This document shows, in pieces, positions 22,579 through 30,795 of a stretch of 64,000 nucleotides of DNA (position 1 is the first letter of the stretch; every line of letters begins with the position of its first letter). A program made the position numbers and the translations under genes. The DNA lies in NCBI RefSeq assembly GCF_001238275.1, contig NZ_LGTB01000001.1:248001-312000 (forward strand), written 5' to 3'. Under the pieces are notes generated by a model. That model ran no database searches. It was not told where the DNA came from and saw only the letters and a list, made by a program, of their open reading frames with translations. Origin of the DNA: Bradyrhizobium viridifuturi (GTDB lineage: Bacteria; Pseudomonadota; Alphaproteobacteria; Rhizobiales; Xanthobacteraceae).

Positions 22579-23493
22579 TTGCCCCTTTCCTCGAATCTTC
22601 GCGGCAGCCTGTTCATGGCTGCGGCCATGGCCGCCTTCACGGCCAACGACACCATCACCAAGGCGGTGTCGGCGGAGCTCAACATCGGGGAGATCCTGCT
22701 GGTCCGCGGTCTGGTCGCGATGGTGCTGGTCGCAACACTGGCCTGGTACCGCGACGCGCTGCGCAGTTTTGGCGCGCTGTTGATCTGGCCGGTCGGATTG
22801 CGCGTGATCGGCGAGATCGGCGGCACGCTGACTTATCTGTCGGCGATCGCGCAGATCCCGCTCGCCGACGCGTCGGCGATCTTCCAGGCGCTGCCGCTGG
22901 TCATCACACTCGGCGCGGCGCTGGTGTTCGGCGAGCCGGTCGGCTGGCGGCGCTGGCTTGCGATCGCGGCCGGCTTCCTCGGCGTGCTGGTCATCGTCCG
23001 GCCCGGCGCCGAAGGCTTCAGCCAGGCCGCGCTTCTGGCGCTGGCGTCGGTCGGCTTCTGCGCGGTGCGCGATCTCGCGACCCGGCGCATCCCGAAGAAC
23101 CTGCCGACCGTGTTCATCACGCTGCTGACGACCGTGACGGTGACGACCGCGGGCGCCGCCGTGCTGGTGCCGCTCGGCGGCTGGCGGCCGCCGTCCGGCC
23201 AGGCGCTCGGCCTGCTCACATTCGCCGCGGTGCTGATCCTGATCGGCTATCAATGCATCATCGTGTCGCTCCGCACTGGCGACATCTCGGCGGTGGCACC
23301 GTTCCGCTACACCGCACTGCTGTGGGCGATGCTGACAGGCTATCTCACCTTCGGCCACAAGCCCGACGGTGCGATGCTCGCGGGTGCGGCGATCATCGTC
23401 GCTTCCGGCCTCTACGCCTTCTACCGCGAGCGCAAGCGCGACAAGCTCCGTCCCGCCGCGACCGGGCCGGGCCTGCCGCCGGACGGGTTGTGA
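22579..23493 (+). CDS. DMT-superfamily (EamA) permease
   Basis: 304 residues with ten hydrophobic helices in two EamA repeats, the drug/metabolite transporter layout. The first repeat contains AAFTANDTITKAVS and FQALPLVITLGAALVFGE; the second has FRYTALLWAMLTGYLTFGH, the typical end of helix 9. TTG 22579 keeps MPLSSNLRGSLFM, which looks like the family's N-terminus; ATG 22615 is the alternative. The C-terminal tail (RKRDKLRPAATGPG...) is positive, consistent with a cytoplasmic end. The substrate is unknown. It is followed by a long inverted repeat that probably terminates both this gene and the convergent argE-like gene. Confidence 0.85.
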   Translation: MPLSSNLRGSLFMAAAMAAFTANDTITKAVSAELNIGEILLVRGLVAMVLVATLAWYRDALRSFGALLIWPVGLRVIGEIGGTLTYLSAIAQIPLADASAIFQALPLVITLGAALVFGEPVGWRRWLAIAAGFLGVLVIVRPGAEGFSQAALLALASVGFCAVRDLATRRIPKNLPTVFITLLTTVTVTTAGAAVLVPLGGWRPPSGQALGLLTFAAVLILIGYQCIIVSLRTGDISAVAPFRYTALLWAMLTGYLTFGHKPDGAMLAGAAIIVASGLYAFYRERKRDKLRPAATGPGLPPDGL

Positions 23494-23510
23494 TCTATCC
23501 ATGATCTGTA

Positions 23511-23566
23511 GGATGGGTGGAGCCAACGGGGCCGCGCTTGCGCGGACCCGTTGGCTCTACCCATCC
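23511..23566. terminator. Bidirectional hairpin between convergent genes
   Basis: GGATGGGTGGAGCCAACGGG (23511-23530) pairs with CCCGTTGGCTCTACCCATCC (23547-23566) with one mismatch in 20 and a 16-nt loop that itself has a short GCGC stem. It lies between the stop codons of the EamA permease and the minus-strand M20 peptidase, so it can serve both. There is no clear U tract, and its form (GGATGGGT...ACCCATCC) is that of a dispersed repeat. Confidence 0.6.
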
Positions 23567-23584
23567 CACCAGTCCTTCGCGGCG

Positions 23585-24754
23585 TCACTTCGCGCAATGC
23601 GCGATCAGCCGCGCGACGAAATCTCCGCAGGCCTCGAGTTGCGACATCTCGACGAACTCGTCCGGCGTGTGTGCCTGTGCGATTGCGCCGGGGCCGACCA
23701 CGACCGACGGCACGTCCGCCATGCTGGTGAACAGGCTCGCCTCGGTGCCGAAGGCGACCTTGGCGTGGTCGTTGCGGCCGGCAAACTGCTTGGCGAGCGT
23801 AACGATCGGCGCGTCCGCGGCGGTGTCGAGCGCAGGGTAATCGAGGATTTCCTCGAAATCGATGCCGCAGTCCGGGTGGCGCGCGCGCATCTTCGGTTCG
23901 ATCTCGGCCTTGGCCCAGGCGATGATCGCATCGGTGACCTCGCGCGACTCCGTGATGCCGATGCCGCGGCACTCGAAGTCCACCGCGCAGTGATCGGGCA
24001 CGATGTTCAGCGCGGCGCCGCCATGCACGACGCTGGTCAGCAGCGTGGAGTGGGGCACGTCGTAGAGACTGTCGCGCTCGCGCTTGGCCGCGAGCTGTTC
24101 GGCGCGACGGCGGATCTCGGTGATCAGGTCGGCCGCATACTCGATCGCGTTCACCCCGTCGGGTGCGATCGAGGAGTGGCGGGCGAGCCCGCGGAACGTG
24201 GCGCGCACGCCGTGCTTGCCCTTGTGGCCGATGATCACCTGCATCCCGGTCGGCTCGCCGACGAAGCAGCCGAGCGGCTTGACCGGCTTGCGCGCGACCT
24301 CGCGCAGCATCGGGCGGACGCCGACGCAGCCGATCTCCTCGTCATACGAGATCGCAAGATGGATCGGTGTCTTCAGGTCGGCCTCGACCATCTCCGGCAC
24401 CATGGCGAGACAGACCGCGACAAAACCCTTCATGTCGGTGGTGCCGCGGCCGTACAGCTTCCCGTCGCGCTCGACGAGCTCGAACGGATTGTGGGTCCAG
24501 TCCTGTCCCGCGACCGGCACGACGTCGGTATGCCCCGACAGAACCAGGCCTGCCTTGTCCTCGGGGCCGATCGTGACCCACAGCGAGGACTTCTGCCCGG
24601 TGTCATCGACGATGCGCTGGCTGCTGACGCCGAGCGAGGCGAGATAGCGCTCGATGTAGTCGATCAGCGGCAAATTGCTGCGGTCGCTGATCGTGTCGAA
24701 GGCGACGAGGTCGGCCAATAGCTTGCGGATACGGTCGGGACGTTGATTTTGCAT
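23585..24754 (-). CDS. argE: Acetylornithine deacetylase (M20 family)
   Basis: 389 residues from ATG 24754 (the frame is open 17 codons further upstream without a likely start). Zinc-peptidase M20 motifs: LSGHTDVVPVAGQDW (first metal His/Asp), GRGTTDMKGF (bridging Asp), YDEEIGCVG (catalytic Glu pair), GEPTGM, the dimerisation-domain HSS motif in LARHSSIAPDG, and AQAHTPDEFV (last His). The RGTTDMKGF/GEPT pattern and the size fit ArgE, which releases ornithine from N2-acetylornithine in arginine synthesis. Many alphaproteobacteria use ArgJ instead, so in this organism an alternative amidohydrolase role in catabolism is possible. Confidence 0.85.
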   Translation of the reverse strand: MQNQRPDRIRKLLADLVAFDTISDRSNLPLIDYIERYLASLGVSSQRIVDDTGQKSSLWVTIGPEDKAGLVLSGHTDVVPVAGQDWTHNPFELVERDGKLYGRGTTDMKGFVAVCLAMVPEMVEADLKTPIHLAISYDEEIGCVGVRPMLREVARKPVKPLGCFVGEPTGMQVIIGHKGKHGVRATFRGLARHSSIAPDGVNAIEYAADLITEIRRRAEQLAAKRERDSLYDVPHSTLLTSVVHGGAALNIVPDHCAVDFECRGIGITESREVTDAIIAWAKAEIEPKMRARHPDCGIDFEEILDYPALDTAADAPIVTLAKQFAGRNDHAKVAFGTEASLFTSMADVPSVVVGPGAIAQAHTPDEFVEMSQLEACGDFVARLIAHCAK

Positions 24755-24884
24755 GGATTGGGTCACTGGCGAGAATGGATCCCCGGACCATAACAACGAA
24801 AGCATGAAAGGGAAAAGAACCCGTCGTCCCGGGCGAGTGGGTTGTCCGGCCCGTACGACTCACAACCGCGCCAAACATTCCGTG

Positions 24885-25003
24885 TCGTCCTGGCGAAAGC
24901 CAGGACCCATTATCCCAAATCTCAGTTGTTGCGCGATGCTGGGGCCACGATGCCGCCCATCACCAGATGCGGTGGTTATGGGTCCTGGCTTTCGCCAGGA
25001 CGA
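24885..25003. repeat. 119-bp palindromic element with 26-bp perfect arms
   Basis: The left arm (24885-24910) starts TCGTCCTGGCGAAAGCC and the right arm (24978-25003) is its exact reverse complement over 26 bases, ending GCCAGGACGA. Each arm is itself a small hairpin, GTCCTGGC-GAAA-GCCAGGAC, with a GAAA tetraloop on the plus strand. The 67-bp centre is unrelated sequence. Confidence 0.8.
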
Positions 25004-25030
25004 CGCGCGGGAAGTGTTGCTTACCACTCC

Positions 25031-25138
25031 GGCGTCATCGCCCGGCTCGACCGGGCGATCCAGTACGCCGCGGCCTCGCGGCTCAAGCACTGCTGCCTCT
25101 GGAATACTCGCTCACCCGCTTTCGCGGGTGATGACGCC
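25031..25138. repeat. 108-bp palindromic element, family B (copy 1)
   Basis: It begins GGCGTCATC (25031-25039) and ends GATGACGCC (25130-25138). The left half contains GCCCGGCTCGACCGGGC and the right half ACCCGCTTTCGCGGGT, each a small hairpin. The fragment CTGCCTCTGGAATA near 25093 recurs in inverted order (TATTCCAGAGGCAG) in the element at 27867-27973, so both belong to one family. Confidence 0.75.
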
Positions 25139-25165
25139 GCGTGATTGAATCGAAAACCATCCTCA

Positions 25166-25287
25166 TCGTCTCCCTGCGAAAGCAGGGACCCATAACCACG
25201 AATGGTCATTATTGAACGATGCTGTAACGACGAGTCCCTTCCACCAGACCTGCCGCGGCGTATGGGTCCCTGCTTTCGCAGGGACGA
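25166..25287. repeat. Palindromic element with CCCTGCGAAAGCAGGG arms
   Basis: The left arm CCCTGCGAAAGCAGGGACCC at about 25172-25191 pairs with GGGTCCCTGCTTTCGCAGGG at about 25264-25283, and the ends TCGTC/GACGA extend the pairing with a one-base slip. The design (arm hairpin with GAAA loop, GGACCCAT inner edge) parallels the 24885 element, though the stem sequence differs. Confidence 0.75.
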
Positions 25288-25392
25288 CAGTGGTGGGGGA
25301 GGCGCCATCAACGCGCCATCCGGATTTGTCCGGCGCCGCGAACGGCGAGCACCGTTGCTAAATCGGCTTGCCCGTATACGGCATCGACGCCG

Positions 25393-26142
25393 TCAGGCGC
25401 CGTCGACCGGGATGGCCTGGCCATTGACGTAAGACGCCTCGTCGCTTGCCAGGAACAATCCCATCGCGGCGAGCTCGTGCGGCTGGCCGGGGCGCTTCAG
25501 CGGATTGAGCTGGCCGATCTTGTCCTGGGTACCGCGCTCCTTGGCGCGATCGAACACCGGCTTGGTCATGCCGGTCTCGATCAGGCCGGGGCAGACCGCG
25601 TTGATGCGCACGCCGGTGCCGGAGAGCGAATAAGCGGTGGTCTGCACCAGGCTGATGACGCCGGCCTTGCTCGCGCCGTAGGGATGTCCGCTGGCGCCGG
25701 CCTTCAGGCCCGCCACGGATGCGGTGCAGATGATCGAGCCGAAGCCTTGCTTGGTCATGTACGGAATCGAATGCTTGATCGCGAGGAACGGGCCGATCAG
25801 ATTGACGCGCAGCACCTCCTGCCAATGTTCCGGAGTCTGGTCGGCGAGCGGAACGAGGCCGCCGCTGACGCCGGCATTGGCCCAGATCGCATCGAGCTTG
25901 CCGTATTTGGCGACGGCCTTGTCGATGAAGGCCTTCACGTCGCTCTCCGATCCGGCATCCGCAGTGACGGCTTCGACCGTGCCGCCGGCATCGCGCACCA
26001 GCTTGGCAGTCTCGTTCACGCCATCGGTACGATCGACCGCGATCAGCTTGGCGCCTTCCCGGGTGAACAGCAGCGACGCCGCGCGGCCGATACCGCTGCC
26101 GGCGCCGGTGATGATGACGGATTTGCCTTCGAGGCGGCCCAT
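25393..26142 (-). CDS. SDR-family oxidoreductase
   Basis: 249 residues; ATG 26142 is chosen since GGGAGAA is 7-8 bases upstream. Classical SDR residues: NAD(P)-binding T12-G-A-G-S-G-I-G19, NAG at 89-91 (ANAGVSG), catalytic Ser142, Tyr155 and Lys159 (YGASK), and the C-terminal YVNGQAIPVDGA. Asp37 after the second strand (LIAVDR) suggests NAD(H) rather than NADP(H). It probably oxidises a hydroxyacyl or secondary alcohol substrate. It is divergent from the histidine-phosphatase gene; the 139-bp gap contains two TTCAAAC repeats like those near the TetR/ACAD locus, hinting at shared control of lipid catabolism. Confidence 0.88.
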   Translation of the reverse strand: MGRLEGKSVIITGAGSGIGRAASLLFTREGAKLIAVDRTDGVNETAKLVRDAGGTVEAVTADAGSESDVKAFIDKAVAKYGKLDAIWANAGVSGGLVPLADQTPEHWQEVLRVNLIGPFLAIKHSIPYMTKQGFGSIICTASVAGLKAGASGHPYGASKAGVISLVQTTAYSLSGTGVRINAVCPGLIETGMTKPVFDRAKERGTQDKIGQLNPLKRPGQPHELAAMGLFLASDEASYVNGQAIPVDGA

Positions 26143-26192
26143 GATTTTCTCCCTGTTCACATGATCCGTGGCACGCCTGCCGCGCGACGGAA

Positions 26193-26211
26193 TTCAAACA
26201 AAATTTCAAAC
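26193..26211. promoter_or_regulatory. Paired TTCAAAC half-sites
   Basis: TTCAAAC occurs at 26193-26199 and again at 26205-26211, in the same orientation with 12-bp periodicity, in the gap between two divergent genes. The same heptamer is at 27035-27041, just before the next SDR gene, and at 19793-19799 by the PsrA-like box. It may be a common regulator's half-site, but no inverted partner is seen here. Confidence 0.3.
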
Positions 26212-26281
26212 GTCAGAAGCACTTGAGACGGTGTGCGGCGTGACGTACAGCGTGACGGGACAGTATTGAAGGGCTCATCCG

Positions 26282-26989
26282 ATGTCCAATCCAGACAAGC
26301 CTAAGCTGACGGTGACGCGCTGGTGGTGGGTTCGCCACGCGCCGGTGCGCAGCGACGGTGGCAACATCTACGGGCAGGAGGACATCGACTGCGACACCGG
26401 CGATGTCGAAGTGTTCGAGGCGGTCGCCAAGATGCTGCCCCGCGATGCTGTCTGGTATTCGAGCAATCTCAAGCGCACGCACAAGACCGCTGAAGCGATC
26501 TGGGCCGCCGGTTATCCGAAGCCCGAAAGCATGACGCATGAACGCGACTTCGCCGAGCAGCATCTCGGCCGGTGGCAGGGCATGAACCGCGCAGCGATTC
26601 TCGCCAGCCGACCGCCGGGCAGCGCCTGGTTCTCCGACGTCAACGAACCCGCGCCCGGCGGCGAGAGCTTCATGGATCTTTACACCCGCGTGTGCCGCAC
26701 CATCGTGCGCATCACGGCCGCGGAGGCGGGCAGGGATGTGATCGCCGCCGGCCATGGCGGCGTGATCAAGGCCGCGATCGGTCTCGCGCTCGGCGGCCAG
26801 CCGGATCGGGGCCTGTCCTTCGACATCGACAATGTCTCGGTGACGCGGCTCGATCACATTGCGGCGCCCGGCCTGTCGATGTGGCGGTTGCCGATGGTCA
26901 ATCAGCAGCCGTGGATTGCCGATCCCCGTCACGCCGCGATGCATCAGCCGGCCGGACCCGAAGTCAGGCCGGCGAGCAAGCTTGCGTGA
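26282..26989 (+). CDS. Histidine phosphatase family protein (phosphoglycerate-mutase fold)
   Basis: 235 residues. The catalytic motif is present as WWWVRHAPV (Arg18, His19 the phospho-acceptor), with a second arm Arg in SSNLKRTHKTAEA, an acid in GESFMDLYTRV, and the second catalytic His158 in AAGHGGVIKAAIG. This is the CobC/PhoE-like branch 2/1 layout with a hydrophobic start that is not a signal peptide, so it is probably cytoplasmic. The substrate is unknown. It lies between two SDR genes that share TTCAAAC sites; a small-molecule phosphatase would fit the phospho-acyl chemistry proposed for the ACAD/kinase pair at 20-22 kb, but this is speculative. The usual alternatives are alpha-ribazole or sugar phosphatase. 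Confidence 0.85.
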   Translation: MSNPDKPKLTVTRWWWVRHAPVRSDGGNIYGQEDIDCDTGDVEVFEAVAKMLPRDAVWYSSNLKRTHKTAEAIWAAGYPKPESMTHERDFAEQHLGRWQGMNRAAILASRPPGSAWFSDVNEPAPGGESFMDLYTRVCRTIVRITAAEAGRDVIAAGHGGVIKAAIGLALGGQPDRGLSFDIDNVSVTRLDHIAAPGLSMWRLPMVNQQPWIADPRHAAMHQPAGPEVRPASKLA

Positions 26990-27063
26990 TCGCGCTATCG
27001 CAACACCGCGCCACTGCCTAAGCTCGACGCAGAATTCAAACACCTTACATCAGGGAGAGAACC

Positions 27064-27831
27064 ATGACCTTGTTCGACATGAAGGGAAAAGTCGCCGTCA
27101 TCACCGGCTCGACGCGCGGCATCGGACGCGCGATCGCCGAGCGGATGGCCGAGCACGGCGCCAAGGTCGTGATCTCCTCGCGCAAGGCCGACGTTTGCGA
27201 GGAGGTGGCGAAGGAGATCAACGCCAGCTACGGCAAGGGCACCGCCGTTGCGATCGCGGCCAACATCTCGTCGAAGGAAAACCTGCAGAACCTGGTCGAC
27301 GAGAGCAACCGCGCCTTCGGCAAGATCGACGTGCTGGTCTGCAACGCGGCGTCGAACCCGTACTACGGCCCGCTCGCCGGCATCTCCGACGATCAGTTCC
27401 GCAAGATCCTCGACAACAACATCGTCGCCAACAACTGGCTTATCTCGATGGTGGTGCCGCAGATGATTGAGCGCAAGGACGGCTCCATCATCATCGTGTC
27501 GTCGATCGGCGGGTTGAAGGGCTCGACCATCCTCGGCGCCTACGCGATCTCGAAGGCCGCCGACATGCAGCTGGCACGCAACCTCGCCTGCGAATACGGC
27601 AAGCACAATATCCGCGTGAACTGCATCGCGCCCGGCCTGATCAAGACCGACTTCGCCAAGGCGCTGTGGGACAATCCGGACAATCTGAAGGCCTCGACCG
27701 CGCGCTCGCCGCTGCTCCGGATCGGCGTGCCGGACGAGATCGCGGGCGCGGCCGTGATGATGGGCTCGCGCGCCGGTGACTTCATGACCGGCCAGACCAT
27801 CGTGATCGACGGCGGCGCGACCATCAGCTGA
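27064..27831 (+). CDS. SDR-family oxidoreductase (DHRS4/FabG-like)
   Basis: 255 residues, with AGGGAGAGAACC before ATG 27064. Motifs: T14-G-S-T-R-G-I-G21 cofactor loop with Arg40/Lys41 in ISSRKAD (NADPH preference), NAAS in place of NAG at 94-97, Ser147, Tyr160 and Lys164 (YAISKAA), and MTGQTIVIDGGATIS at the end. The NAASNPYYGP stretch is characteristic of the DHRS4-like carbonyl reductase group. It lies 74 bp after the histidine phosphatase and probably belongs to the same acyl/lipid catabolic cluster. It ends in a palindromic repeat. Confidence 0.9.
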   Translation: MTLFDMKGKVAVITGSTRGIGRAIAERMAEHGAKVVISSRKADVCEEVAKEINASYGKGTAVAIAANISSKENLQNLVDESNRAFGKIDVLVCNAASNPYYGPLAGISDDQFRKILDNNIVANNWLISMVVPQMIERKDGSIIIVSSIGGLKGSTILGAYAISKAADMQLARNLACEYGKHNIRVNCIAPGLIKTDFAKALWDNPDNLKASTARSPLLRIGVPDEIAGAAVMMGSRAGDFMTGQTIVIDGGATIS

Positions 27832-27866
27832 GGCGCGCTTGGCGCGAGGGACGCGCCACACACTCA

Positions 27867-27973
27867 ACTGTCATCACCCGCGAAAGCGGGTGATCCAGTA
27901 TTCCAGAGGCAGTCGTTATTGAGCCGATGGGGCGCGGCGTACTGGATGCCCCGCCTGCGCGGGGCATGACAGT
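27867..27973. repeat. 107-bp palindromic element, family B (copy 2)
   Basis: The ends ACTGTCAT (27867-27874) and ATGACAGT (27966-27973) are complementary, followed inward by ACCCGCGAAAGCGGGT and its counterpart GCCCCGCCTGCGCGGGGC, and by CCAGTA/TACTGG. It shares TCATCACCCGCGAAAGCGGG in inverted order with the copy at 25031-25138. It separates the SDR gene from the convergent serine hydrolase and may end both transcripts. Confidence 0.75.
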
Positions 27974-28001
27974 GTTGGATGGGGAGGGAGGCGTGCGCGC
28001 C

Positions 28002-29225
28002 TTACTCCACCGCCGCATACACCCCGTTGCGCACCAGCGAGCGGGTGTATTCGCGCTGGCCGGGGCCCTGCATCATGAAGACCGCGATCAGGTCTTCGCG
28101 CGGATCGATCCAGAAGAACGTGCCGGCCATGCCGCTCCAGAAGTATTGGCCGACCGAGCCGGAGAACGGCGCGATGCCCTGCTGCATGCGCACGGCGAAG
28201 CCGAGGCCGAAGCTGTGGCCGGGCGACACCAGCGTGCCCTGCACCTTGACGCCGGCGCCGAGGTGATCGGACGCCATGAATTCGAGCGTCTTGCGGCCGA
28301 TGATCCTGATGCCGTCGAGTGAGCCGCCGTTGAGCAGCATCTGCGCGAAGCGGGCATAGTCCATCGTGGTCGACACCAGGCCGCCGCCGCCGGATTCCAT
28401 CGCCGGCTTCTCCAGCATGTTGAACAGCTGCACCTTCTCATTGGTCCAGGGATCGTTCGCAAACGCCTCGGCGAGCCGGCCGGCATTGGCTTCGGCGGTG
28501 TGGAAGGCGGTCTCGTTCATCTGCAGCGGTGAGAGGATGCGCTCAGTGAGGAACTCGCCGAGCGTCTTGCCGCTGACGACTTCGATGATGCGGCCGAGGA
28601 TGTCGGTGGAGCGGCTGTAATTCCACTCGGCGCCGGGCTGGCAGACCAGCGGCATGCCGGCGAGCATGGTGGCGTGCTCGGCGTTGGTGATCTTGCGGCT
28701 GCGCAGCCGCGACTGCTTGTAGAGTTCCTGCACCGGGCCGTTACCGGTGTGGTCATACGTCAGGCCAGAGGTGTGGCGCAGCAGGTCCTGGATGGTCATC
28801 TGCCGCTGCACGGGGACCAGCTCAAGCTTGCCGTCGCGTTCGACGCCGACCTTGGTCTCGGCGAATTCGGGGATGAACTTCGCGACGGGGTCGTTGAGCA
28901 GGAAGTGGCCGTCCTCCAGCAGCTGCATGATGCCGACCGAGACGATCGGCTTGGTCATCGAGAAGATGCGGAAGATCGTGTCATGCGTGATCGGCGCCGC
29001 GGCGGTCGGGCTCTGCCGGCCGATCGCGTCGAACCAGCCGATCTGGCCGCGCCGTGCCACCAGCACCGTGAAGCCGGGCGCGGTCCCCTTGTCGACCTCG
29101 CGCTTGAAGGTGTCGGACAGTGCCTGCAGTCGCGCGCTCGACAGCCCGATCGATTCGGGCTTGGCGAGGGGAAGGGACGGGGTGGTTGGGCTGGCGGCGT
29201 GCTTGGTGGCGGTCTGGGCGTTCAT
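28002..29225 (-). CDS. Serine hydrolase of the beta-lactamase class C / esterase family
   Basis: 407 residues from ATG 29225, with AGGGAGAGA 4-5 bases upstream. The active-site S89-M-T-K92 tetrad is clear (FRIFSMTKPIVSVG), and NYSRSTDI around residue 200 supplies the Tyr of the second motif (YxS, as in esterases such as EstB, instead of YxN). The third motif is replaced by HSFGLGFAV, also as in EstB-like esterases. No signal peptide is evident, so it is probably cytoplasmic. These traits argue for a carboxylesterase or transesterase on small acyl esters rather than an antibiotic-degrading beta-lactamase. It converges on the SDR gene across a palindromic repeat. Confidence 0.85.
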   Translation of the reverse strand: MNAQTATKHAASPTTPSLPLAKPESIGLSSARLQALSDTFKREVDKGTAPGFTVLVARRGQIGWFDAIGRQSPTAAAPITHDTIFRIFSMTKPIVSVGIMQLLEDGHFLLNDPVAKFIPEFAETKVGVERDGKLELVPVQRQMTIQDLLRHTSGLTYDHTGNGPVQELYKQSRLRSRKITNAEHATMLAGMPLVCQPGAEWNYSRSTDILGRIIEVVSGKTLGEFLTERILSPLQMNETAFHTAEANAGRLAEAFANDPWTNEKVQLFNMLEKPAMESGGGGLVSTTMDYARFAQMLLNGGSLDGIRIIGRKTLEFMASDHLGAGVKVQGTLVSPGHSFGLGFAVRMQQGIAPFSGSVGQYFWSGMAGTFFWIDPREDLIAVFMMQGPGQREYTRSLVRNGVYAAVE

Positions 29226-29405
29226 GGTCTCTCCCTGGTTCTTGATTCTTGCGGCGAGGTGCCGACGTGGCGTGATCTTGGGGTAATGGTCGAAGTCTGA
29301 CGCAGAAGTTTTGCAATGAACAGAAGCTTCGCTGCTTCGCCCTTGCAAACCGGCCATGCCCTGTGCTTGAAACGGCGCGAACCGGCGGCGACGCTGGTTC
29401 CCTGC

Positions 29406-29481
29406 AGGAGTGTAGCTCAATTGGTAGAGCACCGGTCTCCAAAACCGGGGGTCGCAGGTTCGAGCCCTGCCACTCCTGCCA
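29406..29481 (+). tRNA. tRNA-Trp (anticodon CCA)
   Basis: Acceptor arm AGGAGTG (29406-29412) pairs with CACTCCT (29471-29477), discriminator G, then an encoded CCA end. The D-arm contains AGCTCAATTGGTAGAGC; the anticodon stem CCGGT/ACCGG encloses CTCCAAA, giving anticodon CCA; the T-arm is GCAGGTTCGAGCCCTGC. All cloverleaf arms pair fully. In many alphaproteobacteria tRNA-Trp stands immediately before secE; here secE is over 4 kb away. Confidence 0.96.
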
Positions 29482-29557
29482 GCTTTCCCGCCAGCTTTTA
29501 GCCAACAATTTGAATGCCTTGGCCGAGGTCCTGGACCCCGGCCATGATCATTTTCAC

Positions 29558-30763
29558 TCACTTGATCAGCGGGCAGCCACCGTCCTTGAGCGGTCGGAAC
29601 GCCTGGTCGCCGGGCACCTCGGCGAGCACCTTGTAGTAATCCCACGGCGCCTTCGATTCCTCGGGCTTCTTGACCTCGAACAGGAACATCGAATGCACCA
29701 TGCGGCCGTCCTCGCGCACCACGCCATTGTCGGTGAAGGCGTCGCGCACCGGGGTGGCGCGCATCTTCGCCAAAACCGGCTTGGTCTCCTTGGTGCCGGC
29801 GGCCTTGACCGCGTTGAGGTAGTGCAGGGTGGCGCTGTAGGTCGCGGCCTGGTTCATGGTCGGCATCCGCTTCATGCGCTCGAAGAAGCGCTTGCCGAAG
29901 GCGCGGGTGCGGTCGTTGAGGTCCCAATAGTAGGCCTCGGTGATAATCAGGCCCTGTGCGAGCTTCAGACCGAGGCTGTGGATGTCGGAGATGAACATCA
30001 CGATGCCGGCGAGGTTCTGCCCGCCCGCGACGATGCCGAATTCGGCGGCTTGCTTGATCGCGTTGATGGTGTCGCCGCCGCCATTGGCGAGGCCGACGAT
30101 CTTCGCCTTCGACGACTGCGCCTGCAGCAGGAAGGAGGAGAAGTCCGGCGTGTTAAGCGGGTGCCGGGCGCTGCCGAGCACCTTGCCGCCGGCGGCGCGG
30201 ACCACGTCGCCGGTGTCGCGCTCGATCGAGTGGCCGAACACGTAGTCGGCGGTGATGAAGAACCAGCTGTCGCCGCCGTTCTTCACGATCGCGCTGCCGA
30301 CGGTGTGGGCGTTGGCGTAGGTATCGTAGGTCCAGTGCAGCGTGTAGGGCGAGCAGGACTTGCCGGTGATGTCGGAGCTCGCAGCATCCGTCACGATCAT
30401 GATCTTCTCGAACTGCTTCGACATCTCCATGCCGGCGAGCGCGGTCGCCGAGGTCGGCATGTCGATGATCATGTCGACGTTCTCAGCCTCGTACCATTTG
30501 CGGGTGATGGTGGCGGCGACGTCGGCCTTGTTGAGGGCGTCGGCGGTAACGAGCTCGATCGGCTTGCCGAACATCGACCCGCCGAACTCCTCGATCGCCA
30601 TCTTGGTGGCTTCGACATTCCCGGCGCCGCCGATGTCCGAATAGACCGACTGGAAATCGGTCAGCACACCGATCTTGAGCGGCGTCTGTTGCGCGAGCGC
30701 GGGCCCCGCCAGCACTGCGGCAAGCAGGCCGGTCGCGGACAGACTCGTGGCGATGGATTTCAT
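29558..30763 (-). CDS. ABC-transporter substrate-binding protein, branched-chain amino acid (LivK) type
   Basis: 401 residues with a signal peptide (MKSIATSLSATGLLAAVLAG, cleaved after ALA). The mature protein is the type I periplasmic binding fold of the Peripla_BP_6 group: KIGVLTDFQSVYSDIGG at the start, ITADYVFGHSIERD in the middle, VRDAFTDNGVVREDGRMVHSMF near the end. Relatives in Bradyrhizobium bind aromatic acids, urea-type compounds or amino acids. No permease or ATPase gene accompanies it, so it must use a transporter encoded elsewhere. It is divergent from an FCD-GntR regulator, with candidate operators in the gap, and an acyl-CoA ligase follows the regulator, so a carboxylate ligand is the best inference. 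Confidence 0.9.
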   Translation of the reverse strand: MKSIATSLSATGLLAAVLAGPALAQQTPLKIGVLTDFQSVYSDIGGAGNVEATKMAIEEFGGSMFGKPIELVTADALNKADVAATITRKWYEAENVDMIIDMPTSATALAGMEMSKQFEKIMIVTDAASSDITGKSCSPYTLHWTYDTYANAHTVGSAIVKNGGDSWFFITADYVFGHSIERDTGDVVRAAGGKVLGSARHPLNTPDFSSFLLQAQSSKAKIVGLANGGGDTINAIKQAAEFGIVAGGQNLAGIVMFISDIHSLGLKLAQGLIITEAYYWDLNDRTRAFGKRFFERMKRMPTMNQAATYSATLHYLNAVKAAGTKETKPVLAKMRATPVRDAFTDNGVVREDGRMVHSMFLFEVKKPEESKAPWDYYKVLAEVPGDQAFRPLKDGGCPLIK

Positions 30764-30795
30764 GATGATGTGCCTCCCCGGACGTTCTTATCTGT

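Larger units (their letters stand above)
24755..25392. other. Gene-free region carrying three consecutive palindromic elements
   Basis: No credible coding sequence is present over these 638 bp. Most of it is taken up by three different structured repeats in a row (listed separately at 24885-25003, 25031-25138 and 25166-25287). The remainder shows no recognised promoter or RNA gene. Confidence 0.7.

Noticed and set aside
24885..25287. CRISPR array
   Set aside because: The repeats are inverted, of different sequences and about 110-120 bp long, not short direct repeats with regular spacers, and there are no cas genes.
28002..29225. Antibiotic-inactivating class C beta-lactamase
   Set aside because: The SxxK motif is present but YxN is YxS, KTG is replaced by HSF, and there is no signal peptide; esterase-type relatives fit better.
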